This document shows positions 19,218 to 26,931 of a stretch of DNA of 27,595 bases, one piece after another. Numbering within the stretch: the first letter of the stretch is position 1; each line of letters starts with the position of its first letter. Below the pieces are notes generated by a model that worked only from the letters and a program-made list of their open reading frames with translations, searched no databases and was not told the DNA's origin. The position numbers were made by a program, and so were the translations under genes. This DNA comes from a virus, in IMG/VR virus record IMGVR_UViG_3300022223_000019, positions 1-27,595 of that record; one strand, given 5' to 3'.

Positions 19218-19516
19218 GCGAAGAAGCACAGACGCCAAAAGATGAACTGGAAATGGAAGGGGTCAGGATTGTTTTTCCTGACCCCTTTTTACAGCGCGAC
19301 CTTGAGGGATACCAGGTACACCTTAACGACTTGATAGGTGATATCAATGTTTTGTCAGTTATACGCGGCGCTATTGTGCGCACCGGGATCCATCTTGGGT
19401 GGATTAAGGGCTTATCCGAAAAAGAGGTAGGCGAAAAAGATCCCGCATTGATTGCGTGGGCGGCTACTGAAACGGATTCCTTTGTGCGTAAGGCGCAGAT
19501 TTTCCCAAAAGCCTGA
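19214..19516 (+). CDS. Tail assembly chaperone, short form (gpG-like)
   Basis: 100 residues from the ATG at 19214 (MSEEAQTPKDELEMEG), overlapping the tail tube stop as ATGA. The upstream in-frame start at 19172 lies inside the tail tube gene and is rejected. The protein is acidic at the N-terminus and then helical (RDLEGYQVHLNDLIGDINVL). It lies directly before the tape measure and ends just after a CCCAAAA slippery sequence, which is the conserved arrangement of lambda gpG. Such chaperones coat the tape measure during tail assembly and are not in the virion. Confidence 0.8.
   Translation: MSEEAQTPKDELEMEGVRIVFPDPFLQRDLEGYQVHLNDLIGDINVLSVIRGAIVRTGIHLGWIKGLSEKEVGEKDPALIAWAATETDSFVRKAQIFPKA
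19257..19290 (+). terminator. Terminator-like hairpin inside the tail chaperone gene
   Basis: AAGGGGTCAGGA 19257-19268 pairs with TCCTGACCCCTT 19276-19287 (12 bp, 7-nt T-rich loop), with T at 19286-19290 as U-tract. It lies about 45 nt into the chaperone coding sequence and directly after the tail tube gene. Active translation could mask it, so it may attenuate tape measure and later genes relative to tail tube. Confidence 0.7.
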
Positions 19517-19561
19517 CGCTGGCGGCGGTTGCATATGCGGAGAAAAAGGGACCGCCTCCGC
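19504..19561 (+). promoter_or_regulatory. Programmed -1 frameshift signal with possible pseudoknot
   Basis: The heptamer CCCAAAA at 19504-19510 lies in the 0 frame as C|CCA|AAA, the exact X XXY YYZ form. The 0 frame stops two codons later (19514), and the -1 frame is open to 19809. Downstream, GCGGT 19525-19529 can pair with ACCGC 19551-19555, and GCGGAG 19537-19542 with CTCCGC 19556-19561. The order a-b-a'-b' is that of an H-type pseudoknot with adjoining stems. Confidence 0.75.
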
Positions 19562-19809
19562 AGGAATTGATTTGGTATAGGAATTTGCAGGCGTACGGTT
19601 TGCCGTATGCTGGCGGATGGATGGAGCAACCCGCCGGGCTTGTGCGCCGGATGGAAACTACATATCAGATTGTAGCTGCTTACCAGTCATATATAAAAGA
19701 CGGATTGAAAACAGGCAAGCGCAGCAAGTGGAAAATAGATCATCCAGAACATTGGGAGATCGTAAAGTCAATAGACGAGATGCGAAAAAATGACAACGAA
19801 AGAAATTGA
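19510..19809 (+). CDS. Frameshift extension of the tail chaperone (gpGT-like, T part)
   Basis: After a -1 slip at CCCAAAA, reading resumes at base 19510 (AGC, CTG, ACG...). It adds 99 residues to 99 from the short form, making about 198 residues, join(19214..19510,19510..19809). The added part has SLTLAAVAYAEKKGPPPQEL, then YRNLQAYGLPYAGGWMEQPAG, typical of T-domains that bind the tape measure. The only independent starts in this frame are non-AUG (for example TTG at 19567) with no good ribosome binding site, which supports frameshifting over separate initiation. It overlaps the tape measure by 20 nt. Confidence 0.8.
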   Translation, partial: SLTLAAVAYAEKKGPPPQELIWYRNLQAYGLPYAGGWMEQPAGLVRRMETTYQIVAAYQSYIKDGLKTGKRSKWKIDHPEHWEIVKSIDEMRKNDNERN

Positions 19810-22153
19810 TATCATCGTCCGCGGGCGATACGAGGACAAAAAAGCCTTAAAGGATGTTCAGCAGGATCTAAAAGGCGTCGGAACGTCCAGCGTATCTTCC
19901 ATGAAGGGTACCAATACCTTTACAACCGCATTATCATCTTTGGGAAAAATGGCCGGCGGATTGCTGGCTGCTGGTTTTTTTCTAAAACTTGGTCAGCGGC
20001 TAGTAGACTTTACGCAAAAAAGCATTGATACCGCCTCCGATCTGAACGAAAGTTTGTCAAAATTCCGGGAAGTATTCAAAGATCAAGCCGACAAAACAGA
20101 GGAAATATTAGGCAGAGAAGCGGAAGCGGTCGGGCGGTCAAAATATGAATGGATGCAGTACGCCGCGGAAATCCAAGCCACATTGATACCCCTTGGGTTT
20201 ACCCGCGAGGAAGCCGCCGATCTTTCTGTGGAACTGGTGAAGCTGACAACTGACCTGGCATCATTCAATAACGAGGCCGATTCTGAGGTACTCGCAAAAC
20301 TAATTTCAACGATTGTCGGCAACCATGAAGCGGCCCGCAGCTGGGGCGTTGTTATCTCCGAAAATCGACTAAAAGCCGAACTTGCAAAGCAGGGCATGCA
20401 GGATCTTACCGGCGCCGAATTGGAATATGCCAAGGTGTTGGGACGGCTTGAAATTATCATGGACAGTACGGCAGACGCGCAAGGCGACCTTGCCCGCACA
20501 ATGGATAGTCATTCCAACGTCACAAAGTCGGTAGAGGCGGCCACACTAGATCTTGAAAAAGCCTGGGGGGATCGCTTGTTACCGACGTCGGTAAAGCTGA
20601 AGCTGGAATGGATTGAATTGCTGGAAACCCTTACTGACCTGGTGGATGATAACAGTATCAATAATGGATGGAAAGAAACTAACAGGGTGATCGCCGAGCA
20701 ATCAAAGCTTATATTGGTAAACAGCCAATCTTATGAAGATTATGTAGAAAAAGTGATAGCCTTGCGAGAAGAGCAAGGACGGCTTACAGGCGAATCGCAG
20801 AAAACAAGTATTATGACCGGTGAGCTGACCAGCAGCATGAAGGCGGCCGGTATGACCCTGGAGGGGCTCGAAAAACGATACGTTGGCGTAACCCGGGCAC
20901 AGTACGAAGGCGCGCAGCAAGCAATATCATTCGATCAAGCATTGCTGAATAATGCCGCGTCAGGAACCGCATTTAAGACAACCCTGGCCGAAGTGACCGA
21001 CGAGTTGGATATTTGGAGCCAGACCGTAGCCGATGGGAAAGCGCAGGTTGATGCGCTCAAGCAATCTATTGATATCGGGCTAACCAAAGGATTCCAGGAA
21101 ACAAAAACAAAAGTCGCTGATCTGAGGGTAGAAGAAGCCCTATTGATGGACCAGCTTGAGAACCTCAAACCAGGTACTAAAAAATACGATGAGGTCAACG
21201 GCAAGCTGATAGAGGTACAGACCGAAATCGCAGACACACAAGCCGCCTGGGATGAGTATACCAAGCGTATGATATTTGACCTGGCACAGGCTGCCCTTGC
21301 GGCAGACGGCTACACAAACGAAGAAATCCAGGCGTTGGCTAATCTGGCAGGTCCCGAAGGTATGGGGTTGGTAGACGAGGCCGGACAGGCGCTAATTTCA
21401 ACGATTGGAATAGCTGCCGAGCAGCTAGGCCAGGCCGGTGATCAGTCGGACATATTTACCGGGACATTATTAACAGCACAGGGTGCAATCTCAAACACAG
21501 ATCAAAATATTGGCGACGTTGAGCAATCATTAGGAGATATGACAGGGAAGGTCAGCGACGCCACTGGATCAATATCTGATGAAGGTGGGTTCGTTACGTC
21601 GGTTTATGCCATGAAAGAGGGGATCACGGTAACAAAGGATGCGATTGTTGGGGGTGAGGGGATGGTTACCGCATTGACCGAAGCGCAGGGCAGCATGGTC
21701 AAGACAACCGAAAAAGTCGAGGGGTTAAAAGGTAATGTGGAACGGCTGAGGGGTGAAATCGAGGACGTTGCCGGTGATTACGAAATCAATTTCACAATTA
21801 ACGTTGACGGTGAGTTACCCAAAACCGGCGGGGGTGGCAGCGGGACGGGTGGCGGCGGTGGAACTGGCGGTGGCGGCAGTGGCACAAAATATGGCAGCAC
21901 CCATCCAGGCCACGCACGCGGTGGATTTGTTCGGGGCGGGCGTGCAATTCTTGTCGGTGAGGAAGGGCCTGAGATTTTTGTACCCCCATCTAATGGTAAC
22001 ATCATCCCCAATGATGAGATCTACGGCGGTGGTCAATCGTTTGCACGCGGCGCAGGATCGCCAATCACCATAAATATATATGATGCCCAGAACCCCGATG
22101 CCGTATCACGTGAGGTAATTCGCAAGTTGAAACAACAGGGAGTTTTCGCATGA
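19790..22153 (+). CDS. Tail tape measure protein
   Basis: 787 residues. An N-terminal hydrophobic helix pair (LGKMAGGLLAAGFFLKLGQRL, about 50-70) is followed by a tape-measure conserved domain (KFREVFKDQADKTEEILG, then YAAEIQATLIPLGFTREEAADLS and a GVVISENRLKAELAKQG block). Long helical repeats run to about residue 660, then a Gly-rich linker (about 680-705) and a typical C-terminal block RGGFVRGGRAILVGEEGPEIF with VPPSNGNIIPN. It sets tail length and is ejected at infection. Using the usual rule of about 0.15 nm per residue, a tail of roughly 115-120 nm is expected. No muramidase domain is seen. The ATG lies inside the chaperone extension. Confidence 0.9.
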   Translation: MTTKEIDIIVRGRYEDKKALKDVQQDLKGVGTSSVSSMKGTNTFTTALSSLGKMAGGLLAAGFFLKLGQRLVDFTQKSIDTASDLNESLSKFREVFKDQADKTEEILGREAEAVGRSKYEWMQYAAEIQATLIPLGFTREEAADLSVELVKLTTDLASFNNEADSEVLAKLISTIVGNHEAARSWGVVISENRLKAELAKQGMQDLTGAELEYAKVLGRLEIIMDSTADAQGDLARTMDSHSNVTKSVEAATLDLEKAWGDRLLPTSVKLKLEWIELLETLTDLVDDNSINNGWKETNRVIAEQSKLILVNSQSYEDYVEKVIALREEQGRLTGESQKTSIMTGELTSSMKAAGMTLEGLEKRYVGVTRAQYEGAQQAISFDQALLNNAASGTAFKTTLAEVTDELDIWSQTVADGKAQVDALKQSIDIGLTKGFQETKTKVADLRVEEALLMDQLENLKPGTKKYDEVNGKLIEVQTEIADTQAAWDEYTKRMIFDLAQAALAADGYTNEEIQALANLAGPEGMGLVDEAGQALISTIGIAAEQLGQAGDQSDIFTGTLLTAQGAISNTDQNIGDVEQSLGDMTGKVSDATGSISDEGGFVTSVYAMKEGITVTKDAIVGGEGMVTALTEAQGSMVKTTEKVEGLKGNVERLRGEIEDVAGDYEINFTINVDGELPKTGGGGSGTGGGGGTGGGGSGTKYGSTHPGHARGGFVRGGRAILVGEEGPEIFVPPSNGNIIPNDEIYGGGQSFARGAGSPITINIYDAQNPDAVSREVIRKLKQQGVFA

Positions 22154-23628
22154 CATATCCAGACACCCTAACCCTGGCCGTCACGGTCGGAGGTACCACA
22201 TTCACGACCAAGATTATCCCGGGGTCATTGAATATCACGAACGTACTGACCAGGCAGATCGATACCTGCACATTTACGATTGAGGGGGCAAGCGCAACAC
22301 CTCCCAGCGATTGGGACGAAATCATAATCACGGATGCCGGCACGCGCATATTTGCCGGGTATGTGGTCAACGTGGAAGAGGTCCTGGGGGCAGACCTTGA
22401 CATTGATTACCGAATATCAGGATCCGATTATGCTATTCTTCTTGAAAAGGCGTTCGTCCGGGAAGAGTTCACAAACCAGACGGATGCCCAGATATTAAAC
22501 TCTTTGTTTACTGATTACCTGAGCGAGATCAACGCGACCACCTACGTTTCAACCACGAATACGATCCCCAAGATACGATTCAACCGGGTGTCGCTGCGCC
22601 AGGCGCTGGATCTGCTTGCAGATCTGGGTAATGCCGACTGGTATATCGACTATAACAAGAATCTGCACTTTTTTGTCAATGAAGAAAATTTTGCATCGTT
22701 TTCGTTGAGTGATGCCCCGGATTTGTCCGCGTCGTTTCCCTATGATGGGCTTATGATCACCCGTGACGGTTCCGGGGTGATTAACCGGATTGAAATAGTA
22801 GGGGGCGATTACCTATCAGAGGACCAGACATTTTACCTGGAGGGGACTGGACAGGATAACCGCATCATCATGCCGTTTAACATGTATGAGCCGGAAGCAG
22901 GCGGCGGGCTGAAGGTGTACCGCAATGACAATACGGAAGCCTCGCCAACCTGGACACAGTTGACCGTAAAGGTGGGATATATTGATACAATCAGCTTGAC
23001 CACGGAAGTACTGCACTACTTCCAGGAACGGGTGATTGAGCAGGTCAATAATTGGCCCAACCTGCCCAACGCGGTAAAAGTTGTCGGGCGGTATGATGTG
23101 CCGTTGCGGTCACGCGTGCGGGATGAAGCCAGTTATACACACTATGGCCGCTGGATGGATGGTGTCATAGTAGACGCCGAGATCGTTGATAAATCGGTTG
23201 CCAAGATGCGGGGGCGGGTGCAGTTGGCGCAGTCTGCAATGGCCAAGACGGCGATTGAGCTTATCTGCCAGCAGCCGGGATTGAGGTCTGGTGAGAAGAT
23301 CCGGCTGGTAAACAGCCTGCACGGCATTGATGAAGATTACCTGATCCAGAAAGTAACGACCACGGTATCAGCTGGCGGATTGACGGTTAATAATGTATCC
23401 TTAGGTGTGTATTCTGGCGACCTGGTTGACCTTATAGTCAGCCTGGCGCGCAATGCCAGACCGAAATCAATCTGGCGTGATGATGAAGTATTGGACGAAA
23501 TATTTAATCAAGCCGAAACTATGGCGCTAACCGAAGGAACCCCGACCGTAGCAAATACGGCCGCGCCCTATACCTGGGGCGTTGGCGGATCCAATGATTT
23601 TAATTGGGGCTTTGGGAAATGGAGTTGA
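22150..23628 (+). CDS. Tail hub / baseplate protein (probable)
   Basis: 492 residues, coupled to the tape measure by ATGA. The first 100 residues form a beta domain (LAVTVGGTTFTTKIIPGSLN, then RQIDTCTFTIEGAS and GTRIFAGYVVNVEEV). This is the hub barrel start common to tail proteins that assemble beneath the tape measure (gp27/gpD-like). Residues 110-165 read EFTNQTDAQILNSLFTDYL, then LRQALDLLADLGNADWYIDY, a conserved helical insert of this group. The C-terminal 100 residues are beta strands plus a helix (IVSLARNARP) and a Trp/Gly-rich end. It is likely the hub at the tail tip; the exact family is not certain. Confidence 0.7.
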   Translation: MTYPDTLTLAVTVGGTTFTTKIIPGSLNITNVLTRQIDTCTFTIEGASATPPSDWDEIIITDAGTRIFAGYVVNVEEVLGADLDIDYRISGSDYAILLEKAFVREEFTNQTDAQILNSLFTDYLSEINATTYVSTTNTIPKIRFNRVSLRQALDLLADLGNADWYIDYNKNLHFFVNEENFASFSLSDAPDLSASFPYDGLMITRDGSGVINRIEIVGGDYLSEDQTFYLEGTGQDNRIIMPFNMYEPEAGGGLKVYRNDNTEASPTWTQLTVKVGYIDTISLTTEVLHYFQERVIEQVNNWPNLPNAVKVVGRYDVPLRSRVRDEASYTHYGRWMDGVIVDAEIVDKSVAKMRGRVQLAQSAMAKTAIELICQQPGLRSGEKIRLVNSLHGIDEDYLIQKVTTTVSAGGLTVNNVSLGVYSGDLVDLIVSLARNARPKSIWRDDEVLDEIFNQAETMALTEGTPTVANTAAPYTWGVGGSNDFNWGFGKWS

Positions 23629-23629
23629 T

Positions 23630-24178
23630 ATGGATGATGTAGTAGTAAGGATATTTGGGGATACGCCGCTAGAGTTGAGCGGCCGTTCGATTCTGCGGGT
23701 ATGGGAGCCGGGAGCGATCCAGGCTTTTATGCTGCGGGGTATGACAATGGCGCAGGCCCAGAAAGCGGCATTTGACCGCGGTTATCTACTCGAAGAACAT
23801 CACGTTGAAAACTTGGTAGTCACGGTTGGTAAAGGGATGGTTGCAGCTTGGGCCATTGACGACGAAACCACCGGCCTGACTTATCATGCTATCGGCACGA
23901 GCGCGACCGCGCCGGTGATAGGCAATACGGCGCTTGGTACGGAATCGGCGCGTAAAATCTTTACCTATCGCGGCTACACCGGGAATATAGTCACGTTGTC
24001 GGTATTTTACACGGCGGCCGAATCGACCTATAATATCAAAGAAGCCGGCGTATTTGGCGGGGCGGCTGCATCTGCTACAGCCGGCAGCGGTACGCTGTTC
24101 TCTCATTATTTGCAGTCTTATGACAACAGCGGCGGGTTGAAAGATCTTACCTTTGATTATGAACTTACGATTGGTTAA
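23630..24178 (+). CDS. Tail tip / fibre-associated structural protein
   Basis: 182 residues from the ATG at 23630 (MDDVVVRIFGDTPLEL), with GGAG 6 nt upstream; the frame is open earlier inside the hub gene but lacks a site. The C-terminal two thirds (residues 75-182) hold LTYHAIGTSATAPVIGNTAL, then FTYRGYTGNIVTLSVFYTAAE, NIKEAGVFGG and LTFDYELTIG, a beta-sandwich pattern seen in many phage tail-tip and fibre-base proteins. It probably links hub and receptor-binding fibre. Function not proven. Confidence 0.6.
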   Translation: MDDVVVRIFGDTPLELSGRSILRVWEPGAIQAFMLRGMTMAQAQKAAFDRGYLLEEHHVENLVVTVGKGMVAAWAIDDETTGLTYHAIGTSATAPVIGNTALGTESARKIFTYRGYTGNIVTLSVFYTAAESTYNIKEAGVFGGAAASATAGSGTLFSHYLQSYDNSGGLKDLTFDYELTIG

Positions 24179-24192
24179 AGGAGTGATTTGAA

Positions 24193-25200
24193 ATGGCTAT
24201 AGTTGATAATACAGTTGTTGCAAATGCTTCAGAAGTAGCGGTAAACGATCAAGCCTCTGCAGCCCAATACAATAACCTGCTTGAGGACGCATTGAGCGCC
24301 AGGGTGAGGGATATTTATAGGGGCGGGAATCTAGTCAAAAACTTTCCGCAGTATGATTCTTGGAAAACGGCTGCGAATATTAACTGGTGGGCAGTCTCAA
24401 CGGATGGGTCGTTAGCAACATATTACCGCAGCGGTGGATTTACCGACAGCGGAGCCCCGTTGTCAATAAATGATGAGGGATTCGAGTTGACTCTATCTCC
24501 CGGCGGCGTTTCTATGTATGGTGATCTATCACAGGAGTTTGTGCATACCGATGAACCATTATTGCTTGACAGTGATACTGTTGTATCGGGGGGAGTATGG
24601 GTATACCTTGAATCTGGAATCGATAGCGCCACCTTACAAATTAAAAATGGCGCTGGAACGGTAATAGGTTCATCGGCCACATCTGTCACCGGGTCGTGGG
24701 TTTACCTTGAGGTCAAAAATGTGACCGTTGGGACCACCAAAACAACATTTGCAATAGTGGCGGTGTCGGCGTCCGCAAGTGCCGTGAGTGTTGCTATTAC
24801 AAACCCCGTTTTTAACGTAGGCCCAACCCCAATCCCATTTGAGCCAAGGCGTAAGCGGTATGTAGCTTTGGGAACCCCGGTCGAATTGCTGGCGGACGGT
24901 TCCCTTGCCGGGTGGACCGATATAGATGTGACTACCAATACTCACGCATTGGCGTTTGCTGCGGATATCATGATACACGTCCGATATAATGCAGCGACGT
25001 CGAATTTTGCGGTAAGGCCGAACGGTTCAGCATGGACAGTTGCGGCGGCAAAAAAAATAACCATTGTATCGGCCACAGAATCGGCGGAAATCAGTACTAT
25101 AATTCCCCTAGACAGCGGGCAAGTTTTCGAATACACAGTTGATTTAGCAAGCCTGCAAAATGCGGTAATATATTTACAGGGGTACGAAAGATGGATATAA
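24193..25200 (+). CDS. Putative receptor-binding / tail fibre protein
   Basis: 335 residues, AAAGGAG 9-10 nt before the ATG. The N-terminal 45 residues (VVANASEVAVNDQASAAQYNNL, then DALSARVRDI) resemble a trimeric fibre base helix. Residues 46-215 form a jelly-roll-like beta domain (GGVWVYLESGIDSATLQIKNG, GSWVYLEVKN). Residues 220-335 form a second beta domain with AADIMIHVRYNAATSN and a closing VIYLQGYERW. Two-domain, beta-rich layout at the end of the tail module is typical of host-binding proteins. No enzyme motif is visible. Confidence 0.6.
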   Translation: MAIVDNTVVANASEVAVNDQASAAQYNNLLEDALSARVRDIYRGGNLVKNFPQYDSWKTAANINWWAVSTDGSLATYYRSGGFTDSGAPLSINDEGFELTLSPGGVSMYGDLSQEFVHTDEPLLLDSDTVVSGGVWVYLESGIDSATLQIKNGAGTVIGSSATSVTGSWVYLEVKNVTVGTTKTTFAIVAVSASASAVSVAITNPVFNVGPTPIPFEPRRKRYVALGTPVELLADGSLAGWTDIDVTTNTHALAFAADIMIHVRYNAATSNFAVRPNGSAWTVAAAKKITIVSATESAEISTIIPLDSGQVFEYTVDLASLQNAVIYLQGYERWI

Positions 25201-25214
25201 AAAGGAGCAGTGAA

Positions 25215-25838
25215 ATGAAAGCAATAAAGATCTTGATAATTATGTTTTTGTTGGTGGGCAGTGTACCGATTACAATGGCGGCGCCGCAACCAGCCCCGGC
25301 CGAAACGGTGCAAGATGACATAAATGCGACAATGGCCTATGTTACCAAAATATCAACTGCCTTGAGTGATGGTGAGATGAATTACGGTGTAATGACCTAT
25401 ATGACGTTGACGAGGTTTATTGGCGTTGGGGCGCGTGAACCGATATTTATAGCGCTGGCCGCGAAACTATCGGGGGGCAGCCGATACTTAATGAATGGCA
25501 ACTATATAGGCTTGTTCCAGATTTGTGGTTTTCGGCCCTGGGCATTGTACAACGATTCATATGGCGACCCGATAGACAATCGTTATTACCTGACCGGCCC
25601 CACCCGAAACACAAAATTTGCGGTGATGAAAATGGACCGGATAATGGAGGAGATTTGGGAGCCTGTTGCTTTCTATCATTCTGATTTGGAATTAGTGGCC
25701 GAAAGATTTTATTGTACGCCTAACCACTTTGAGCCAATCGTGTATTCATGCAATGGGAGCGCAGCCTGGGCCGCTGACTGGTATGATAATTATCTCCCGG
25801 CTGCAAATGCGGCTTGGTCGGCATACGTCGCACCCTAG
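25215..25838 (+). CDS. Exported SLT/lysozyme-like protein (possibly non-catalytic)
   Basis: 207 residues from the ATG at 25215 (AGGAG 7-8 nt upstream; an in-frame ATG at 25191 lacks a site). Residues 1-22 are a signal peptide: MKAIK, a hydrophobic core, then ITMA before APQP. The mature part has SGGSRYLMNGNYIGLFQICG (87-105), matching the SGG...GLMQI block of soluble lytic transglycosylase (SLT)-like enzymes. In those enzymes a catalytic Glu sits directly before SGG; here the site reads AKLSGG, with Leu. Four Cys could form disulfides. It lies just before the GH25 endolysin, so a peptidoglycan-linked role outside the membrane is likely. Confidence 0.55.
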   Translation: MKAIKILIIMFLLVGSVPITMAAPQPAPAETVQDDINATMAYVTKISTALSDGEMNYGVMTYMTLTRFIGVGAREPIFIALAAKLSGGSRYLMNGNYIGLFQICGFRPWALYNDSYGDPIDNRYYLTGPTRNTKFAVMKMDRIMEEIWEPVAFYHSDLELVAERFYCTPNHFEPIVYSCNGSAAWAADWYDNYLPAANAAWSAYVAP

Positions 25839-25855
25839 CAAAGGACGCAAACCCA

Positions 25856-26620
25856 ATGATTAGAGCGCACGGTATCGATCTAAGCAAGTGGAACGTGAGT
25901 TTCAATAAGCCGAAGGAAACCCCCTTACCGGTTGACTTTGCAATTCAGCGGCTGAGTTATGGCCTAATGCCAGATGAACGCCTCATGGAGCTACATACCC
26001 AGATCAAAGAAATCCCTATCCGGGGGGCATATCATTATTTCAGTTCGGCGGCCAATTGGCAGCAGCAGGCCGCGCACTTTTTATCCCTGGTTGACCGGCT
26101 TGGCGAGTTTGATTTTTATGCCCTGGATATTGAGAAATATTATAATAAAAAGTCGGCTGGGTTTGCGAGCGGCGCCAGGCTGTGGATCGAGGAGATCGCC
26201 AGGCAAACCGGGAAGCGGGTCATGCTGTACACAAACCCGGATGTGTATGTTAACTGGCTTTTGCCTTACGGCGTTTGGATGTCTGATCTCCCCCTTTGGA
26301 TCGCTCAATACTGGTGGTTACCTTCCCCGGAGAAAAACCCTGGCATGGCAAAGATGAAACGGTCTGAATGGAGAATATACCAGTATACTAAAAATGGCGA
26401 TGGGGACGCCTACGGGGTCGGCAGTGACTATGTCGATCTAAACGTTTACAACGGCACGGTCGAGGAAATGCGGGACTGGCTTGGTATGGATGAAACCACC
26501 GGCCCGGACGATCCCGACGAAGGCAAAGAGTACTTTTACATGGGGTTTGATGCCGGCGTTGCACGCGCCGAAGAAATTATCGCGCAGGCAAAAACAGATA
26601 TAAGCAACCTGAGAAGCTAA
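25856..26620 (+). CDS. Endolysin, GH25 muramidase
   Basis: 254 residues from the ATG at 25856 (AAAGGACG upstream). It is a full GH25 lysozyme: HGIDLSKWN with Asp8, DFAIQRLSYG, GAYHYF at 57-62, ALDIEKYYN with Asp91 and Glu93 as the catalytic DxE pair, KRVMLYTN, LWIAQY, WRIYQYT and DLNVYNG near the end. It cleaves the beta-1,4 bond between MurNAc and GlcNAc in peptidoglycan. There is no recognised wall-binding domain; after residue 215 there is only an acidic linker and a C-terminal helix (AGVARAEEIIAQAKTDIS). No signal peptide, so a holin should release it. Confidence 0.9.
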   Translation: MIRAHGIDLSKWNVSFNKPKETPLPVDFAIQRLSYGLMPDERLMELHTQIKEIPIRGAYHYFSSAANWQQQAAHFLSLVDRLGEFDFYALDIEKYYNKKSAGFASGARLWIEEIARQTGKRVMLYTNPDVYVNWLLPYGVWMSDLPLWIAQYWWLPSPEKNPGMAKMKRSEWRIYQYTKNGDGDAYGVGSDYVDLNVYNGTVEEMRDWLGMDETTGPDDPDEGKEYFYMGFDAGVARAEEIIAQAKTDISNLRS

Positions 26621-26652
26621 ATTATCCATATCATTACAACAGGACGGCAGCA

Positions 26653-26928
26653 ATGGCAGACGACAGCGGAAGAGTAACCCAGCGACAACTTTACGAAACA
26701 CTGGTAGGCATCGAGGAAAGATTGGTTCGCAAGATCGACGACAACGGCAAGGCGATTGGGGAACTGAGAACGGATATCAGGGGTATTGCAACAAAACAAG
26801 AAGAGGACAGCAAGGAAATTGAGAACCTTCGCGGGCAGTTCCGGTTATCCGATATCATCGTAACCATTATATCAGCGGCGTTTGCTGGTATCGGTACGAT
26901 GATCGGCGTTGCAATTAATAAAAAATAA
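26653..26928 (+). CDS. XhlA-like holin-associated membrane protein
   Basis: 91 residues: an N-terminal coiled coil (about 8-65, RQLYETLVGIEERLVRKID, then EDSKEIENLRGQF) and one C-terminal transmembrane helix (IIVTIISAAFAGIGTMIGVAI) with a basic end KK. This is the hemolysin XhlA / phage accessory-holin layout. Right after the endolysin it is the best holin candidate in the window, though a separate multi-span holin may lie outside. GGACGG is upstream, 10-11 nt from the ATG. Confidence 0.75.
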   Translation: MADDSGRVTQRQLYETLVGIEERLVRKIDDNGKAIGELRTDIRGIATKQEEDSKEIENLRGQFRLSDIIVTIISAAFAGIGTMIGVAINKK

Positions 26929-26931
26929 CCA

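Noticed and set aside
21820-21895. GGTGGC-type repeats in the tape measure gene
   Set aside because: They encode an ordinary Gly-rich linker; no independent DNA-level function is indicated.
26555-26565. GGCGTTGCACG match to the scaffold/coat leader element
   Set aside because: Only 11 bases match, the hairpin's first arm is missing, and the site is inside the endolysin coding sequence; probably chance.
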